The notes under the pieces: generated by a model
Database searches by the model: none
Seen by the model: only the letters and a program-made list of their open reading frames with translations
What the model was told of the DNA's origin: nothing
In this document: positions 16,859-27,242 of the stretch, piece by piece
Layout of the letters: each line of letters opens with the position of its first letter
How positions within the stretch are numbered: position 1 is the first letter of the stretch
Source of the DNA: Vibrio maritimus
GTDB lineage: Bacteria; Pseudomonadota; Gammaproteobacteria; Enterobacterales; Vibrionaceae
Assembly (NCBI GenBank): GCA_000755425.1
Contig: BBMT01000010.1
Coordinates: 124,001-188,000 of the forward strand
Direction of reading: 5' to 3'
Length of the DNA: 64,000 nt
Program-made: the position numbers and the translations under genes

Positions 16859-18723
16859 CGCTGGCCTCATCCTGAGTTGCGCTCGCTTCCTGCTCTGTAA
16901 CAGGCGGATTTTCCGGTTGCTCACCGTAGACACCCCAAGCAATCTGACGTTGAACAACACAATCAGGGTCAATAGTCAGTACACCTGTTTGCCCATCGAC
17001 AGAGTAACCTTGTACTGCTTTCAGTTGCGGTAGTTCTTTCGTCAGCGTGTAGGCATCCATACCGAGTGCTTGCAGGCGTTTCTCTGCATTTGAGCTCTTC
17101 GGCCAGAACTTAGTCATTTGTGCATCAAGGTCGACATTTTGCTCCACTAGTAGTGGAATATCGCTGTATACCACACCAGTGAGGTCTTCATATTGACGTT
17201 TCTCACTGTGGCTGTGGGAATCAGCAAACAGCTGAGGCTGTTTAGCATCAGTTGATAGCGACTTCGATAAATGGCTTGATCAGCGTAAGGTCAGCATTAT
17301 TGGCAACGATGTATACGGAATCAATGTCACGACGACTGCGTGGCTGATTTTCGAGCTTCATACCCGTTAGCGCTTCCATCTGAGCAATACGTTGTTGGCT
17401 TTCTTGCAGGCCAAACACATTGTTAATGGTTTTTTGTAGTTGTGCGCGATTCGCGTACTGCGCGACGGCGACTTTGTTGTCACTCACTTTTGCCCACTCA
17501 GCTTCAAACGCTTTGGCTACTCGGTCACCTAGTGTGCCACGCGGCGCAATAATAAGTGGGTAAGCATATTGGTTTTTAGATAGATGCTGAGCCGCTTGCG
17601 CTACTTCTTGTTCCGGAGACAGGGTTAGGTAACACATCATTTGTGTTGGCTCTATCTCATTAGGAATATTCAATGCGAGTGCTGGGATTGGTGTCTCAGA
17701 ATTTTGCTGAGCTTGTTGTAGCTTCTCAACATTTTCTTTAACTAGTGGGCCGACAATAAAATCCACACCATTAGCGACGAGCTTTGCTTTGATGTCTGAA
17801 GGGGTGGCTTCGTTAGTATCAATAACGGTAAAAATAGCTTCTGGATCGCGGACGTCGTCATCCATCATCGCCATCATAAATCCGTCGCGTACCAACTGAG
17901 CTTGCTTCGCATACTTACCAGAGAGCGGTAGAAGTAGAGCTGTGCTTTGAGGCGAAGCAATCTCTAGGTTGAGAATGTCGTAAATGCTTTGTGGTGTATA
18001 GATTGCCGCTGGGTGAGTTGGATTCTCTGCAAGCCAGTTATTTAGCGTATTTTGCAGTTGTGGCAAGCTCGCTGCCATGCCTTTCATGTAGGTAGCCAGC
18101 TGTAACCAGCCATCCAGTACTTCTTCATTAGGCTGGGCTACTAAGGTCGATAGATCTTGCGCTGAGTACTGGTTCATGTACTCCCAGATTTGCGCGTTGA
18201 TCGCTTCTTGTTGGTCACTGGCACTAAAACCTGCTTGTGCAATCAGCTCGCGGCTGGCATCAAAGTAATTGCCCATGGCGGCAAGACTTTGTGCGCGCAA
18301 TTGATGATAACGTTGCCATTGCTGCTGCGCGAGTGGCCATTCAGATGGGAAGCTAAGCTGTAGATACGCCTGTTCCGCTTTGCCTTGCGCTAGGTTCAGT
18401 TCCGCGCGAGCGAGTTGCCACTCGGCTTGCTGCACCGTAGTGAGATTTTGTTTGGCAAGTCGATTAGAGAGTCTCTGGGCTTGTTCGTAATTGCCCTCTT
18501 GAATCGATGCTTTGAATGCCAAGATCAACCACTCGTTTGCAAAACCATCTTGACCGGCGTCAGCACGCATCAAATAGGTATCGGAAGAGGCAGTGGGTGC
18601 TAGGGTGATATCAACGCTTTCTGGGGCACTTGGCTGAGTAGAACAAGCGGCAATGGACAAAGCCAATGCAATTGGAGTCAGTAGGCGTGTTACACTATTT
18701 CTCTTTGGGTTCATCATTGCCAT
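16821..18723 (-). CDS. lpoA: Outer-membrane lipoprotein LpoA, PBP1A activator (frameshifted)
   Basis: LpoA spans the periplasm from the outer membrane and is needed for PBP1A peptidoglycan synthesis. A lipoprotein signal ends in LSIAAC. A helical TPR-like N-terminal domain (to about residue 250) precedes a periplasmic-binding-protein-like domain beginning near STALLLPLSGKYAKQ. The frame breaks near 17250, after FIEVAIN, and resumes at TDAKQPQLFAD. This break fits two missing bases (or one extra), unlike most others here. Repaired length is about 630 aa. The start is uncertain among ATGs at 18723, 18717 and 18714 and a GTG at 18738; the region AAAGAGC serves the ATGs. It heads the operon lpoA–yraN–diaA–dolP. 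Confidence 0.9.
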
Positions 18724-18785
18724 GAGCTCTTTAATCACTATTCGTGTAAAATCATTATATTAATCGTTGAAGTGCTGGTAAACAA

Positions 18786-19649
18786 ATGACAAGCAACAAA
18801 ACTACTTATATTGAGCAACCAACGCTCTTTATTGTACCGACACCGATTGGAAATCTCGGTGATATCACACAAAGAGCGCTGGATGTACTCCATAGCGTCG
18901 ACATTATTGCTGCTGAAGATACGCGCCATACGGGTAAGCTTCTGTCTCACTTCAATATTCAAACTAGAACATTTGCGTTGCATGATCACAATGAACAGCA
19001 AAAAGCGCAAGTTTTAGTCGATAAACTGCTTGCGGGTGAATCCATCGCATTGGTCTCTGATGCTGGCACACCGCTTATCAGCGATCCAGGGTATCACTTG
19101 GTGACTCAATGTCGTCAGGCAGGCGTTAAAGTTGTGCCATTACCAGGGGCGTGTGCTGTGATTACTGCGCTGAGCGCATCTGGTTTGCCATCTGATCGCT
19201 TTAGCTTTGAGGGCTTCTTGCCAGCGAAAAGCAAAGGCCGTAAAGATAAATTCATGGAGATCGCCAAAGCTGAACGCACGTGCATTTTCTACGAGTCACC
19301 ACACCGAATTACCGAGTCGCTTGCCGATATGCTTGAAGTGCTGGGACCCGATCGTGAGGTGGTATTGGCACGCGAGCTGACTAAAACTTATGAAACCATT
19401 CAAGGGTTGCCACTCGGTGAGTTGATTGCGTGGATTGAAGAAGATGATAACCGCAAGCGTGGCGAGATGGTGCTTTTGATTCACGGCCATCGCGAGCCAG
19501 TCAATGAAGAACTGCCAGATGAGGCAACACGTACATTGGCTATTTTGGTGAAAGATTTACCACTTAAAAAAGCGGCAGCAGCGACGGCTGAAATCTATAA
19601 CCTCAAAAAGAATGCCCTGTATAAATGGGGTCTAGAAAACTTATCCTAG
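18786..19649 (+). CDS. rsmI: 16S rRNA C1402 2'-O-methyltransferase RsmI
   Basis: Tetrapyrrole-methylase-fold enzyme that adds the 2'-O-methyl group to C1402 of 16S rRNA, in the decoding centre. RsmH, encoded 600 bases downstream, makes the N4-methyl of the same base. 287 aa, intact. Motifs: LFIVPTPIGNLGDITQRAL at the N terminus, AAEDTRHTGKLL, and the SAM loop ALVSDAGTPLISDPG. A GGCACGCGELTK-type catalytic region is represented by VLARELTKTYET. It is divergent from lpoA with about 60 bp between the starts. Confidence 0.96.
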   Translation: MTSNKTTYIEQPTLFIVPTPIGNLGDITQRALDVLHSVDIIAAEDTRHTGKLLSHFNIQTRTFALHDHNEQQKAQVLVDKLLAGESIALVSDAGTPLISDPGYHLVTQCRQAGVKVVPLPGACAVITALSASGLPSDRFSFEGFLPAKSKGRKDKFMEIAKAERTCIFYESPHRITESLADMLEVLGPDREVVLARELTKTYETIQGLPLGELIAWIEEDDNRKRGEMVLLIHGHREPVNEELPDEATRTLAILVKDLPLKKAAAATAEIYNLKKNALYKWGLENLS

Positions 19650-19656
19650 AAAAACA

Positions 19657-19685
19657 TTGAGTAATCACGCTCGCTTAGTTACAAT
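19657..19685 (+). promoter_or_regulatory. rnpB promoter
   Basis: TTGAGT (19657–19662), 17-bp spacer, TACAAT (19680–19685). A GC-rich discriminator (CCGCGCCC) lies between the -10 and the RNA start at about 19695, a layout typical of stable-RNA promoters under stringent control. Confidence 0.85.
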
Positions 19686-19694
19686 CCGCGCCCT

Positions 19695-20101
<407 letters not shown>

Positions 20102-20110
20102 ATTATAGAA

Positions 20111-20146
20111 AAACCCATTACAAATTGATTTTGTGATGGGTTTTTT
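20111..20146 (+). terminator. Intrinsic terminator of rnpB
   Basis: 13-bp stem (20112–20124 with 20130–20142, one wobble), short TTGAT loop, then a T-run to 20146. Confidence 0.92.
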
Positions 20147-20252
20147 GCTTTTTTATCACCTATCTTTACGATAGGCTGAACTTAACCAGATGACGTTACT
20201 GAAGGAAATCAGTAAACTTGTCCTCTTTGCTAAGCAACTCTCGAGATCACCC

Positions 20253-21203
20253 ATGAGCGAATCCTTTCAACACATTTCGGTACTACTTCACGAATCCATT
20301 GATGGTCTAGCGATCAAACCGGATGGAACATACATTGATGGGACGTTCGGCCGCGGTGGTCACAGCCGTCAAATTCTTTCACAATTGGGTGAGAACGGTC
20401 GCCTATTTAGTATTGACCGTGATCCGACGGCGATTGAGGAAGCAAAAAAGATTGATGATCCACGTTTTACCATCATCCATGGTCCATTTTCTGGCATGGC
20501 AGAATACGCAGAGCGTTATGATCTCGTAGGTAAAGTGGACGGTGTGTTGCTTGATTTAGGCGTGTCTTCGCCGCAACTTGATGATGCTGAGCGTGGCTTT
20601 AGCTTCATGAAAGATGGCCCGCTTGATATGCGTATGGATCCAACATCTGGTATGCCTGTCTCTGAGTGGTTAGCGCAAGCAGACCTTGATGACATTACTT
20701 GGGTGATCCGCGAGTTTGGTGAAGACAAACATGCTCGCCGTATTGCTAAAGCGATTGTGGCGCATCGTGAAGATGAAGAAAAAGAGCCACTTACGCGTAC
20801 TGGCCAGTTGGCAAAGCTGATTTCTGAAGCCGCACCCAAGAGCTTTAAAGAGAAAAAGCATCCAGCGACACGTGCTTTCCAAGCATTTCGAATCTACATC
20901 AACAGTGAGCTTGAAGAGATCGATACGGCGCTAAAAGGCGCGGCCGGTATTCTTGCTCCACAAGGTCGACTGTCGGTGATCAGCTTCCACTCGCTTGAAG
21001 ACCGCATGGTGAAACACTTTATGCGTAAAGAGAGCAAAGGACCGCAAGTGCCACATGGTATCCCGATGACCGAAGATCAAATTCGAGCGCTAGGTAGTGC
21101 AAACCTAAAGACCATTGGTAAGGCACTTAAGCCTTCGGGTCAAGAAGTGGAAATGAACGCTCGCTCACGCAGCTCAGTACTTCGTGTGGCGGAAAAACTG
21201 TAA
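20253..21203 (+). CDS. rsmH: 16S rRNA (cytosine(1402)-N4)-methyltransferase RsmH (MraW)
   Basis: Methylates N4 of C1402 in 16S rRNA. 316 aa from the ATG at 20253 (MSESFQHISVLLHESI), matching the E. coli 313. The frame is open to an ATG at 20190, but the extra 21 residues are not family-like and no ribosome site precedes them. SAM motif DGTFGRGGHSRQIL, LLDLGVSSPQLD and SFHSLEDRMVKHF are conserved. It heads the dcw cluster here; mraZ, which precedes it in many bacteria, is absent and rnpB lies in its place. Twelve bases before ftsL. Confidence 0.96.
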   Translation: MSESFQHISVLLHESIDGLAIKPDGTYIDGTFGRGGHSRQILSQLGENGRLFSIDRDPTAIEEAKKIDDPRFTIIHGPFSGMAEYAERYDLVGKVDGVLLDLGVSSPQLDDAERGFSFMKDGPLDMRMDPTSGMPVSEWLAQADLDDITWVIREFGEDKHARRIAKAIVAHREDEEKEPLTRTGQLAKLISEAAPKSFKEKKHPATRAFQAFRIYINSELEEIDTALKGAAGILAPQGRLSVISFHSLEDRMVKHFMRKESKGPQVPHGIPMTEDQIRALGSANLKTIGKALKPSGQEVEMNARSRSSVLRVAEKL

Positions 21204-21214
21204 CGGATGACGGG

Positions 21215-21535
21215 ATGTCTAACCAACCGACTCATAATCTCGCGAAACTGATTGCCTTAGATATCATCACGGTAGGCCGCATTCCGCTTATCGTGTTTCT
21301 GATGATATTTGCAACGGCAATGGGAGTGGTGTTTGCAACGCATCACACCCGCGAAGCTATCAATGAGAAAGATATCGCGCTTCAAGAGCGCGAACGACTT
21401 GATAATGAGTGGCGCAACCTGTTGCTTGAGGAAAATGCGCTGTCGGAACATAGCCGTGTTCAAGCTATGGCGAAACAAGAGTTAGAGATGACGCGCCCAG
21501 ACGCAGACAAGGAAGTAGTGGTTTCCCTGAAATGA
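21215..21535 (+). CDS. ftsL: Cell division protein FtsL
   Basis: Small bitopic divisome protein, 106 aa, that forms the FtsQLB coiled-coil complex and activates FtsWI. A short cytoplasmic N terminus is followed by one TM helix (about residues 22–44, IPLIVFLMIFATAMGVVFAT) and a periplasmic leucine-zipper-like helix (ALQERERLDNEWRNLLLEENAL). The stop overlaps the ftsI start as ATGA at 21532, so translation is coupled. Confidence 0.94.
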   Translation: MSNQPTHNLAKLIALDIITVGRIPLIVFLMIFATAMGVVFATHHTREAINEKDIALQERERLDNEWRNLLLEENALSEHSRVQAMAKQELEMTRPDADKEVVVSLK

Positions 21536-23268
21536 AAGGCAAAAAAGTCGTTAAGTCTTCCAACAAAAAACAATCTCAGCAAGCCGCAAGCCAACCTGCT
21601 CTGATCGCTTGGCGCTTTCGACTCATTATGGGCGGCGTGCTGCTTATCTTTACCGCGTTAGTCGCGCGTATCGGTTATATCCAAGTTATCGAGCCTGACA
21701 ATCTGATTAAACAGGGCGATCTGCGTTCTGTTCGTGTAAAGGCACTGCCTTCGGCACGCGGTATTATCTCCGATAAAAACGGTGAACCACTTGCAGTCAG
21801 TGTACCTGTTCAGGCTGTTTGGGCAGATCCAGCCACTATTTTTAAAGATGATGGACTTAAGCAGTTAGACCGTTGGCATGCACTTGCCGATGTACTTGGT
21901 CTCGACCGCGATGCGCTTATTGCCAAAATCAACAAGAACAAATCACGCCGATTCATATACCTGCAGCGTCAAGTGAGCCCCGCGATGGCGAAGTACATCA
22001 AAGAGTTGAAACTCTCTGGCGTAGGGCTGAAATCGGAATCCAGACGTTACTATCCAGCTGGTGAGGTTAGTGCTCACTTAGTGGGGGTGACTGGTATCGA
22101 TGGTCACGGTCTTGAAGGTGTTGAACGCAGTTATGATAAATGGCTGACCGGTGAAGCGGGCAAGCGCATTATTCGTAAAGACCGCTATGGTCGCGTGGTG
22201 GAAAACATTTCTCTTGAAGATAGAGAAGAGGGTAAACCACTTGAACTTACCGTCGATCAAAGATTACAGGCCATTGCGTATCGCGCCATCAAACAGGCTG
22301 TTGCAGATTACCGCGCCACGTCGGGCAGTGCCGTTATTATTGACGTGAAAACCGGTGGCGTATTGGCCATGGTAAATGCCCCTTCTTATAACCCGAACAA
22401 CCGCTCTTCACGCCAGTCTTTCACGATGCGAAATCGCGTTATTACCGATGCAATGGAGCCGGGCTCTACGGTTAAGCCATTTGTGGTACTAGCGGCGCTT
22501 GAGGCTGGTATTGCCGACGAAAACACTATTATCGATACCGGTAATGGCATCATGCAGATTGGTGGTAGCCGAGTGCGTGATACATCGAAAGTGGGTAAAG
22601 CGAACCTAGCTAAGATCTTGCAAAAGTCGAGTAACATCGGTGTGGCAAAACTGGCTTTAGACATGCCGCTAGAGGCACTACTCGGGATGTACAGCTCTAT
22701 TGGTTATGGTCAGTTGTCTGGTCTGAACCTGGTTGGTGAGACAACGGGTATTTTCCCTAATCGTCGCCGTTGGTCGCAGTTTGAAATCGCGACACTCGCA
22801 TTTGGTTACGGTATCTCCATCACACCTCTTCAGTTAGCACACGCCTATGCCACACTCGGTAATGGCGGCTTGTATCAGCCGGTACATATTATTGAAAGCA
22901 ATCAGCAGGATTTGTCCAAGCAAGTTATTGACCATGACTATGCTATGTCAGTTCTTCATATGCTAGAGGCGGTAACGCAGCCAGGCGGTACCGCGACACG
23001 AGCGGCGGTACCAGGGTATCGAGTTGCCGCGAAAACCGGTACGTCAAGAAAGGCGGCTGCGGGTGGCTACAGTGATGAATATGTAGCGATTACCTCAGGT
23101 GTCGCGCCGGTAAGTGACCCACGTATTGCCTTGGTGGTGGTGATTAATGAGCCGCAAGGCGATCAGTACTACGGCGGTGCGGTGGCAGGTCCTGTCTTTT
23201 CCGAAATCATGAAAGGAGCACTGCAGATACTCAATGTTGCTCCTGACGAAAACCAATTCCAGCAATAG
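21532..23268 (+). CDS. ftsI: Peptidoglycan transpeptidase FtsI (PBP3)
   Basis: Septal class B penicillin-binding protein that crosslinks peptidoglycan, partner of FtsW. 578 aa. A basic N terminus and one TM helix (about 25–47) are followed by the pedestal domain (PSARGIISDKNGEPLA). The transpeptidase domain has the catalytic serine S312 in PGSTVKPF, SSN in QKSSNIGVAK, and KTGT at K501. No frame breaks. Lies between ftsL (4-base overlap) and murE (10 bases). Confidence 0.97.
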   Translation: MKGKKVVKSSNKKQSQQAASQPALIAWRFRLIMGGVLLIFTALVARIGYIQVIEPDNLIKQGDLRSVRVKALPSARGIISDKNGEPLAVSVPVQAVWADPATIFKDDGLKQLDRWHALADVLGLDRDALIAKINKNKSRRFIYLQRQVSPAMAKYIKELKLSGVGLKSESRRYYPAGEVSAHLVGVTGIDGHGLEGVERSYDKWLTGEAGKRIIRKDRYGRVVENISLEDREEGKPLELTVDQRLQAIAYRAIKQAVADYRATSGSAVIIDVKTGGVLAMVNAPSYNPNNRSSRQSFTMRNRVITDAMEPGSTVKPFVVLAALEAGIADENTIIDTGNGIMQIGGSRVRDTSKVGKANLAKILQKSSNIGVAKLALDMPLEALLGMYSSIGYGQLSGLNLVGETTGIFPNRRRWSQFEIATLAFGYGISITPLQLAHAYATLGNGGLYQPVHIIESNQQDLSKQVIDHDYAMSVLHMLEAVTQPGGTATRAAVPGYRVAAKTGTSRKAAAGGYSDEYVAITSGVAPVSDPRIALVVVINEPQGDQYYGGAVAGPVFSEIMKGALQILNVAPDENQFQQ

Positions 23269-23278
23269 GTGAGAAACA

Positions 23279-24778
23279 ATGTTGACCTCTTTGACATTGG
23301 CAAAGCTATTAAAACCATGGCTTGATAACAGTAGTAAGCTGATGGCAGATGACACGCTCGGTGCCATCAATGTGTCTAACTTAGAGCTTGATAGCCGTGC
23401 GATTAAGCAAGGCGATACGTTCGTGGCGATCATCGGCCATACGGTAGATGGACGTCTGTTTATTGAGCGAGCAATTCAGTCTGGTGCCGATTCAGTGATT
23501 GCTCAGGCCGATGCTGAGCACAAACATGGCGAAGTGACGCTTGTTGATGGCGTGCCTGTTGTTCATATTTATCAGCTCGACACTTTGTTGTCGGTGATGG
23601 CCGCGCGTCTATTTCAATATAGACAGCAAGTGATTGGCGTAACGGGAACGAATGGTAAAACCACCATCACCCAACTTATCGCGCAGTGGATTGAACTTGT
23701 CGGTGATAGAGCCGCCATCATGGGTACCACGGGTAACGGTTTCTTGAACGATTTGCAAGAAGCGAAAAATACCACGGGCAGCGCTATTGATGTGCAGCGC
23801 ATTTTATCTCAGCTAGACAGCCAAGGCGCGCAATACACAGCGATGGAAGTTTCCTCCCATGGCCTGGTTCAAGGTCGTGTGGCCGCAGTGCCTTTCTCGC
23901 TTGGTATTTTCACTAACCTCAGCCGAGACCATTTGGATTACCACGGCACAATGGAAGGTTATGAAGCAGCCAAAAAGCTCCTCTTTACCGGGCATCACTG
24001 CGAGCATGCGGTGCTAAATGTCGATGACGAAGTGGGCCGCCGCTGGCTTTCGGCGCGCAGCGATGCCATTGCTGTGTCTGTTGAAGGTCACCAGTTAGGA
24101 GAAAAGGGCGTCTGGGCAAGATCGGTTGACTATAGTGACGGTGGCATCTCTTTAGAATTTGATGGCTGCTTTGGCAGTGGCAAGCTCGATGCTCCGCTGA
24201 TTGGTCAGTTCAATGCTAGTAATGTGTTATTGGCATTTTCCGCACTACTCGCACTTGGTTTTGACAAGCAAGCACTGATGGATACAGCACCTAGGTTGCA
24301 GCCCGTACTTGGTCGTATGGAGCTGTTTCAGACGGATGATAAACCTAAACTAGTGGTTGATTACGCTCACACGCCAGATGCACTAGAGAAAGCCCTGCAG
24401 GCACTTCGCGTGCATTGCGATGGTCAACTTTGGGTTATTGTCGGTTGCGGTGGTGACCGAGACAAAGGTAAACGTCCAATGATGGCCTCTATTGCTGAGC
24501 AGTTAGCGGACAAGGTGATCTTAAGCGATGATAATCCACGCAGTGAAGATCCTAAAGCCATCGTCGAAGATATGCTGGCGGGAATGAGTGTGCCAGAGGC
24601 GGCGTTAGTTGAGCATCAGCGTTTCAATGCAACGCAGTTAGCGGTAAAGCACGCGAAAGCTTCTGACATTATTCTACTTGCGGGCAAAGGACACGAAGAT
24701 TACCAAGTTATTGGTAATGACAATGTCCACTATTCAGACCGTGAAACGGCGGCACAGCTACTAGGACTGACGTTATGA
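23279..24778 (+). CDS. murE: UDP-MurNAc-L-Ala-D-Glu:meso-diaminopimelate ligase
   Basis: Cytoplasmic Mur ligase that adds the third stem residue. 499 aa. ATP loop VTGTNGKTTITQLIAQW near residue 120. The DAP-specificity motif DNPR is present in LSDDNPRSEDP, which indicates meso-DAP rather than lysine. Mur C-terminal signature VIVGCGGDRDKGKRP. The stop overlaps the murF start as ATGA at 24775. Confidence 0.97.
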   Translation: MLTSLTLAKLLKPWLDNSSKLMADDTLGAINVSNLELDSRAIKQGDTFVAIIGHTVDGRLFIERAIQSGADSVIAQADAEHKHGEVTLVDGVPVVHIYQLDTLLSVMAARLFQYRQQVIGVTGTNGKTTITQLIAQWIELVGDRAAIMGTTGNGFLNDLQEAKNTTGSAIDVQRILSQLDSQGAQYTAMEVSSHGLVQGRVAAVPFSLGIFTNLSRDHLDYHGTMEGYEAAKKLLFTGHHCEHAVLNVDDEVGRRWLSARSDAIAVSVEGHQLGEKGVWARSVDYSDGGISLEFDGCFGSGKLDAPLIGQFNASNVLLAFSALLALGFDKQALMDTAPRLQPVLGRMELFQTDDKPKLVVDYAHTPDALEKALQALRVHCDGQLWVIVGCGGDRDKGKRPMMASIAEQLADKVILSDDNPRSEDPKAIVEDMLAGMSVPEAALVEHQRFNATQLAVKHAKASDIILLAGKGHEDYQVIGNDNVHYSDRETAAQLLGLTL

Positions 24779-26139
24779 TTGAACTCAAGTTAACGGATAT
24801 CGCGGCCATTGTTGACGGTCAATTGATCGGTGAAGATCTCAGTGTCAAAGATGTCACCACCGACACGCGAGCCATTGAACCGGGTGCCCTGTTCATTGCA
24901 TTGGTTGGTGAACGTTTTGATGCCCATGATTTTGCTGAGCAAGCAGCAGAGAAAGGTGCTGCAGCACTGATTGTGGAGCGAGAGTTGGATGTCGACATCG
25001 CTCAAGTCGTGGTTGCTGATAGCAAGCAAGCTTTAGGTAAACTAGGGGCGGAAGTTCATAAGCGCTGCCAAACCACAACGATTGCCATTACCGGTAGCTG
25101 CGGTAAAACGACAGTCAAAGAGATGATTGCCAGTATTTTGTCTACCAAAGGTCAAGTGCTGTATACCGCGGGTAATTTTAATAACGATATCGGCGTGCCG
25201 TTGACTTTGCTGCGTTCAACGCCACAAGATGACTTTGCTGTGATTGAACTGGGTGCAAACCATATTGGTGAAATAGCTTACACAACAGTATTAGCTCAGC
25301 CAGATGTCGCGCTGGTGAACAATGTGGCCGAGGCGCATCTGGAAGGTTTTGGCTCTATTGACGGTGTCAAACAGGCTAAGGGTGAGATCTATCAAGGACT
25401 GCCAGCCAGTGGTATCGCACTCGTGAATCTTGATAGTGAAGGCGGTGATTATTGGCAATCGGTACTGAGTGACAAACAGGTCGTGCGTATCGCCAAACAA
25501 AACGCTCACGCAGACTTTTACGCCTCTGACATAACCTTGTCATCTCTTGGTAGCCCGTTGTTTACACTCCACACCCCAGCAGGCAACATCTCGATTGAGT
25601 TAACGATCATCGGTGAGCACAATGTGGCAAACGCCGTGGCCGCAGCTGCTTTGGCAACGCAAGTTGGTGCAACTCTCGAGCAAATTCAACACGGTTTACA
25701 ATCATTAAGTAAAGTGAAGCGTCGTGTTGATGTTGAGAAGCTTAGCGACTCGATCACTTTGATTGATGACAGCTATAACGCCAGTGTTCCTGCAATGAAG
25801 GCGGCGGTCGATCTGTTGGGGCAGTTTACTCAAACCCAGCGCTGGTTGATTTTGGGTAACATGGCAGAATTGGGGCATGAAAGCCTTGCACTTCACAAAG
25901 AAGTCGGACAACATGCTGCACCTTTCGCATTTGAACACGTTTTAACCTATGGTGAGGATGCGAAAGTAATCAGTGACCTTTGCGGTGGACAGCATTTTAC
26001 AAGTCACGACGATATGCTCGCGCATATCGAACACACATTAACACAGTTAAACCAGACCTCTCATACCTTGTTGGTTAAAGGGGCGCTAAGTGCTGGCATG
26101 TTTACTATCGCCAATGCACTGAAGGAGAAATACACATGA
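24775..26139 (+). CDS. murF: UDP-MurNAc-tripeptide:D-alanyl-D-alanine ligase
   Basis: Adds D-Ala-D-Ala to complete the UDP-MurNAc-pentapeptide. 454 aa. ATP-binding loop AITGSCGKTTVKEMI, central motif IELGANHIGEIAYT, and DDSYNASVPAMKAA in the C-terminal part. No ddl gene lies in this cluster, so D-Ala-D-Ala must be supplied by a ligase encoded elsewhere. Four-base overlaps join it to both murE and mraY. Confidence 0.97.
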   Translation: MIELKLTDIAAIVDGQLIGEDLSVKDVTTDTRAIEPGALFIALVGERFDAHDFAEQAAEKGAAALIVERELDVDIAQVVVADSKQALGKLGAEVHKRCQTTTIAITGSCGKTTVKEMIASILSTKGQVLYTAGNFNNDIGVPLTLLRSTPQDDFAVIELGANHIGEIAYTTVLAQPDVALVNNVAEAHLEGFGSIDGVKQAKGEIYQGLPASGIALVNLDSEGGDYWQSVLSDKQVVRIAKQNAHADFYASDITLSSLGSPLFTLHTPAGNISIELTIIGEHNVANAVAAAALATQVGATLEQIQHGLQSLSKVKRRVDVEKLSDSITLIDDSYNASVPAMKAAVDLLGQFTQTQRWLILGNMAELGHESLALHKEVGQHAAPFAFEHVLTYGEDAKVISDLCGGQHFTSHDDMLAHIEHTLTQLNQTSHTLLVKGALSAGMFTIANALKEKYT

Positions 26140-27218
26140 TCATTTGGCTTGCAGAATTACTACAGCCATACTTTTCTTTTTTTCGTCTGTTTGAATATTT
26201 GTCATTCAGAGCCATTGTCAGTGTATTAACTGCGTTAGGTATTTCTTTGTGGATGGGGCCAAAAATGATTGCCCGTCTACAAATGCTGCAAATTGGCCAA
26301 GTCGTTCGAAATGAAGGTCCGGAGTCACACTTTAGCAAGCGTGGTACCCCGACGATGGGGGGCGTGATGATCCTATCGGCGATTTCTATTACGGTTTTGC
26401 TTTGGGCAGACTTAAGTAATCCATATATTTGGGCCGTACTTGCCGTGCTACTTGGCTATGGTGCCGTCGGTTTTGTGGATGATTATCGTAAGGTAGTGCG
26501 CAAGAATACCGATGGTCTGATAGCTCGCTGGAAGTACTTTTGGCAGTCATTAATTGCCTTGGTGGTAGCATTTGCACTGTACGCTCACGGTCAAGATACG
26601 GCAGCCACACAGCTGGTAGTTCCCTTCTTTAAAGACGTGATGCCGCAAATGGGGCTGTTCTACATCGTCTTCACCTACTTTGTCATTGTTGGCACCAGTA
26701 ATGCGGTGAACTTAACCGATGGCCTTGATGGCTTGGCGATTATGCCAACGGTTTTGGTTGCGGCAGGTTTCGCAGTGATTGCTTGGGCAACAGGTAACGT
26801 TAACTTCGCGGCTTACCTGCATATTCCTTATATCCCATACACTTCTGAGCTTGTGGTGTTCTGTACCGCCATGGTGGGTGCAGGCCTTGGTTTCCTTTGG
26901 TTTAACACTTACCCAGCACAAGTCTTTATGGGTGATGTGGGCTCGTTAGCACTTGGTGGCGCATTAGGTGTCATTGCCGTGTTGGTACGTCAAGAATTCG
27001 TACTGGTGATCATGGGTGGTGTATTTGTAATGGAGACACTGTCGGTAATCCTTCAGGTTGGCTCTTACAAGTTGCGTGGTCAGCGCATTTTCCGTATGGC
27101 ACCTATCCACCATCACTATGAACTAAAAGGCTGGCCAGAGCCGCGTGTTATCGTTCGCTTCTGGATCATTTCAATTGTATTGGTACTTATCGGCCTAGCA
27201 ACGCTTAAAGTACGTTAA
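26136..27218 (+). CDS. mraY: Phospho-N-acetylmuramoyl-pentapeptide transferase
   Basis: Integral membrane enzyme, 360 aa, about ten TM helices, which moves phospho-MurNAc-pentapeptide to undecaprenyl phosphate to form lipid I. Conserved: GTPTMGGVMIL, the aspartate pair in VGFVDDYRKV, NLTDGLDGLA, FMGDVGSLALGG and the HHHYELKGW loop near the C terminus. Overlaps murF by four bases. Confidence 0.97.
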   Translation: MIIWLAELLQPYFSFFRLFEYLSFRAIVSVLTALGISLWMGPKMIARLQMLQIGQVVRNEGPESHFSKRGTPTMGGVMILSAISITVLLWADLSNPYIWAVLAVLLGYGAVGFVDDYRKVVRKNTDGLIARWKYFWQSLIALVVAFALYAHGQDTAATQLVVPFFKDVMPQMGLFYIVFTYFVIVGTSNAVNLTDGLDGLAIMPTVLVAAGFAVIAWATGNVNFAAYLHIPYIPYTSELVVFCTAMVGAGLGFLWFNTYPAQVFMGDVGSLALGGALGVIAVLVRQEFVLVIMGGVFVMETLSVILQVGSYKLRGQRIFRMAPIHHHYELKGWPEPRVIVRFWIISIVLVLIGLATLKVR

Positions 27219-27242
27219 TCAACAGGCTAGGGATCCTTGTTC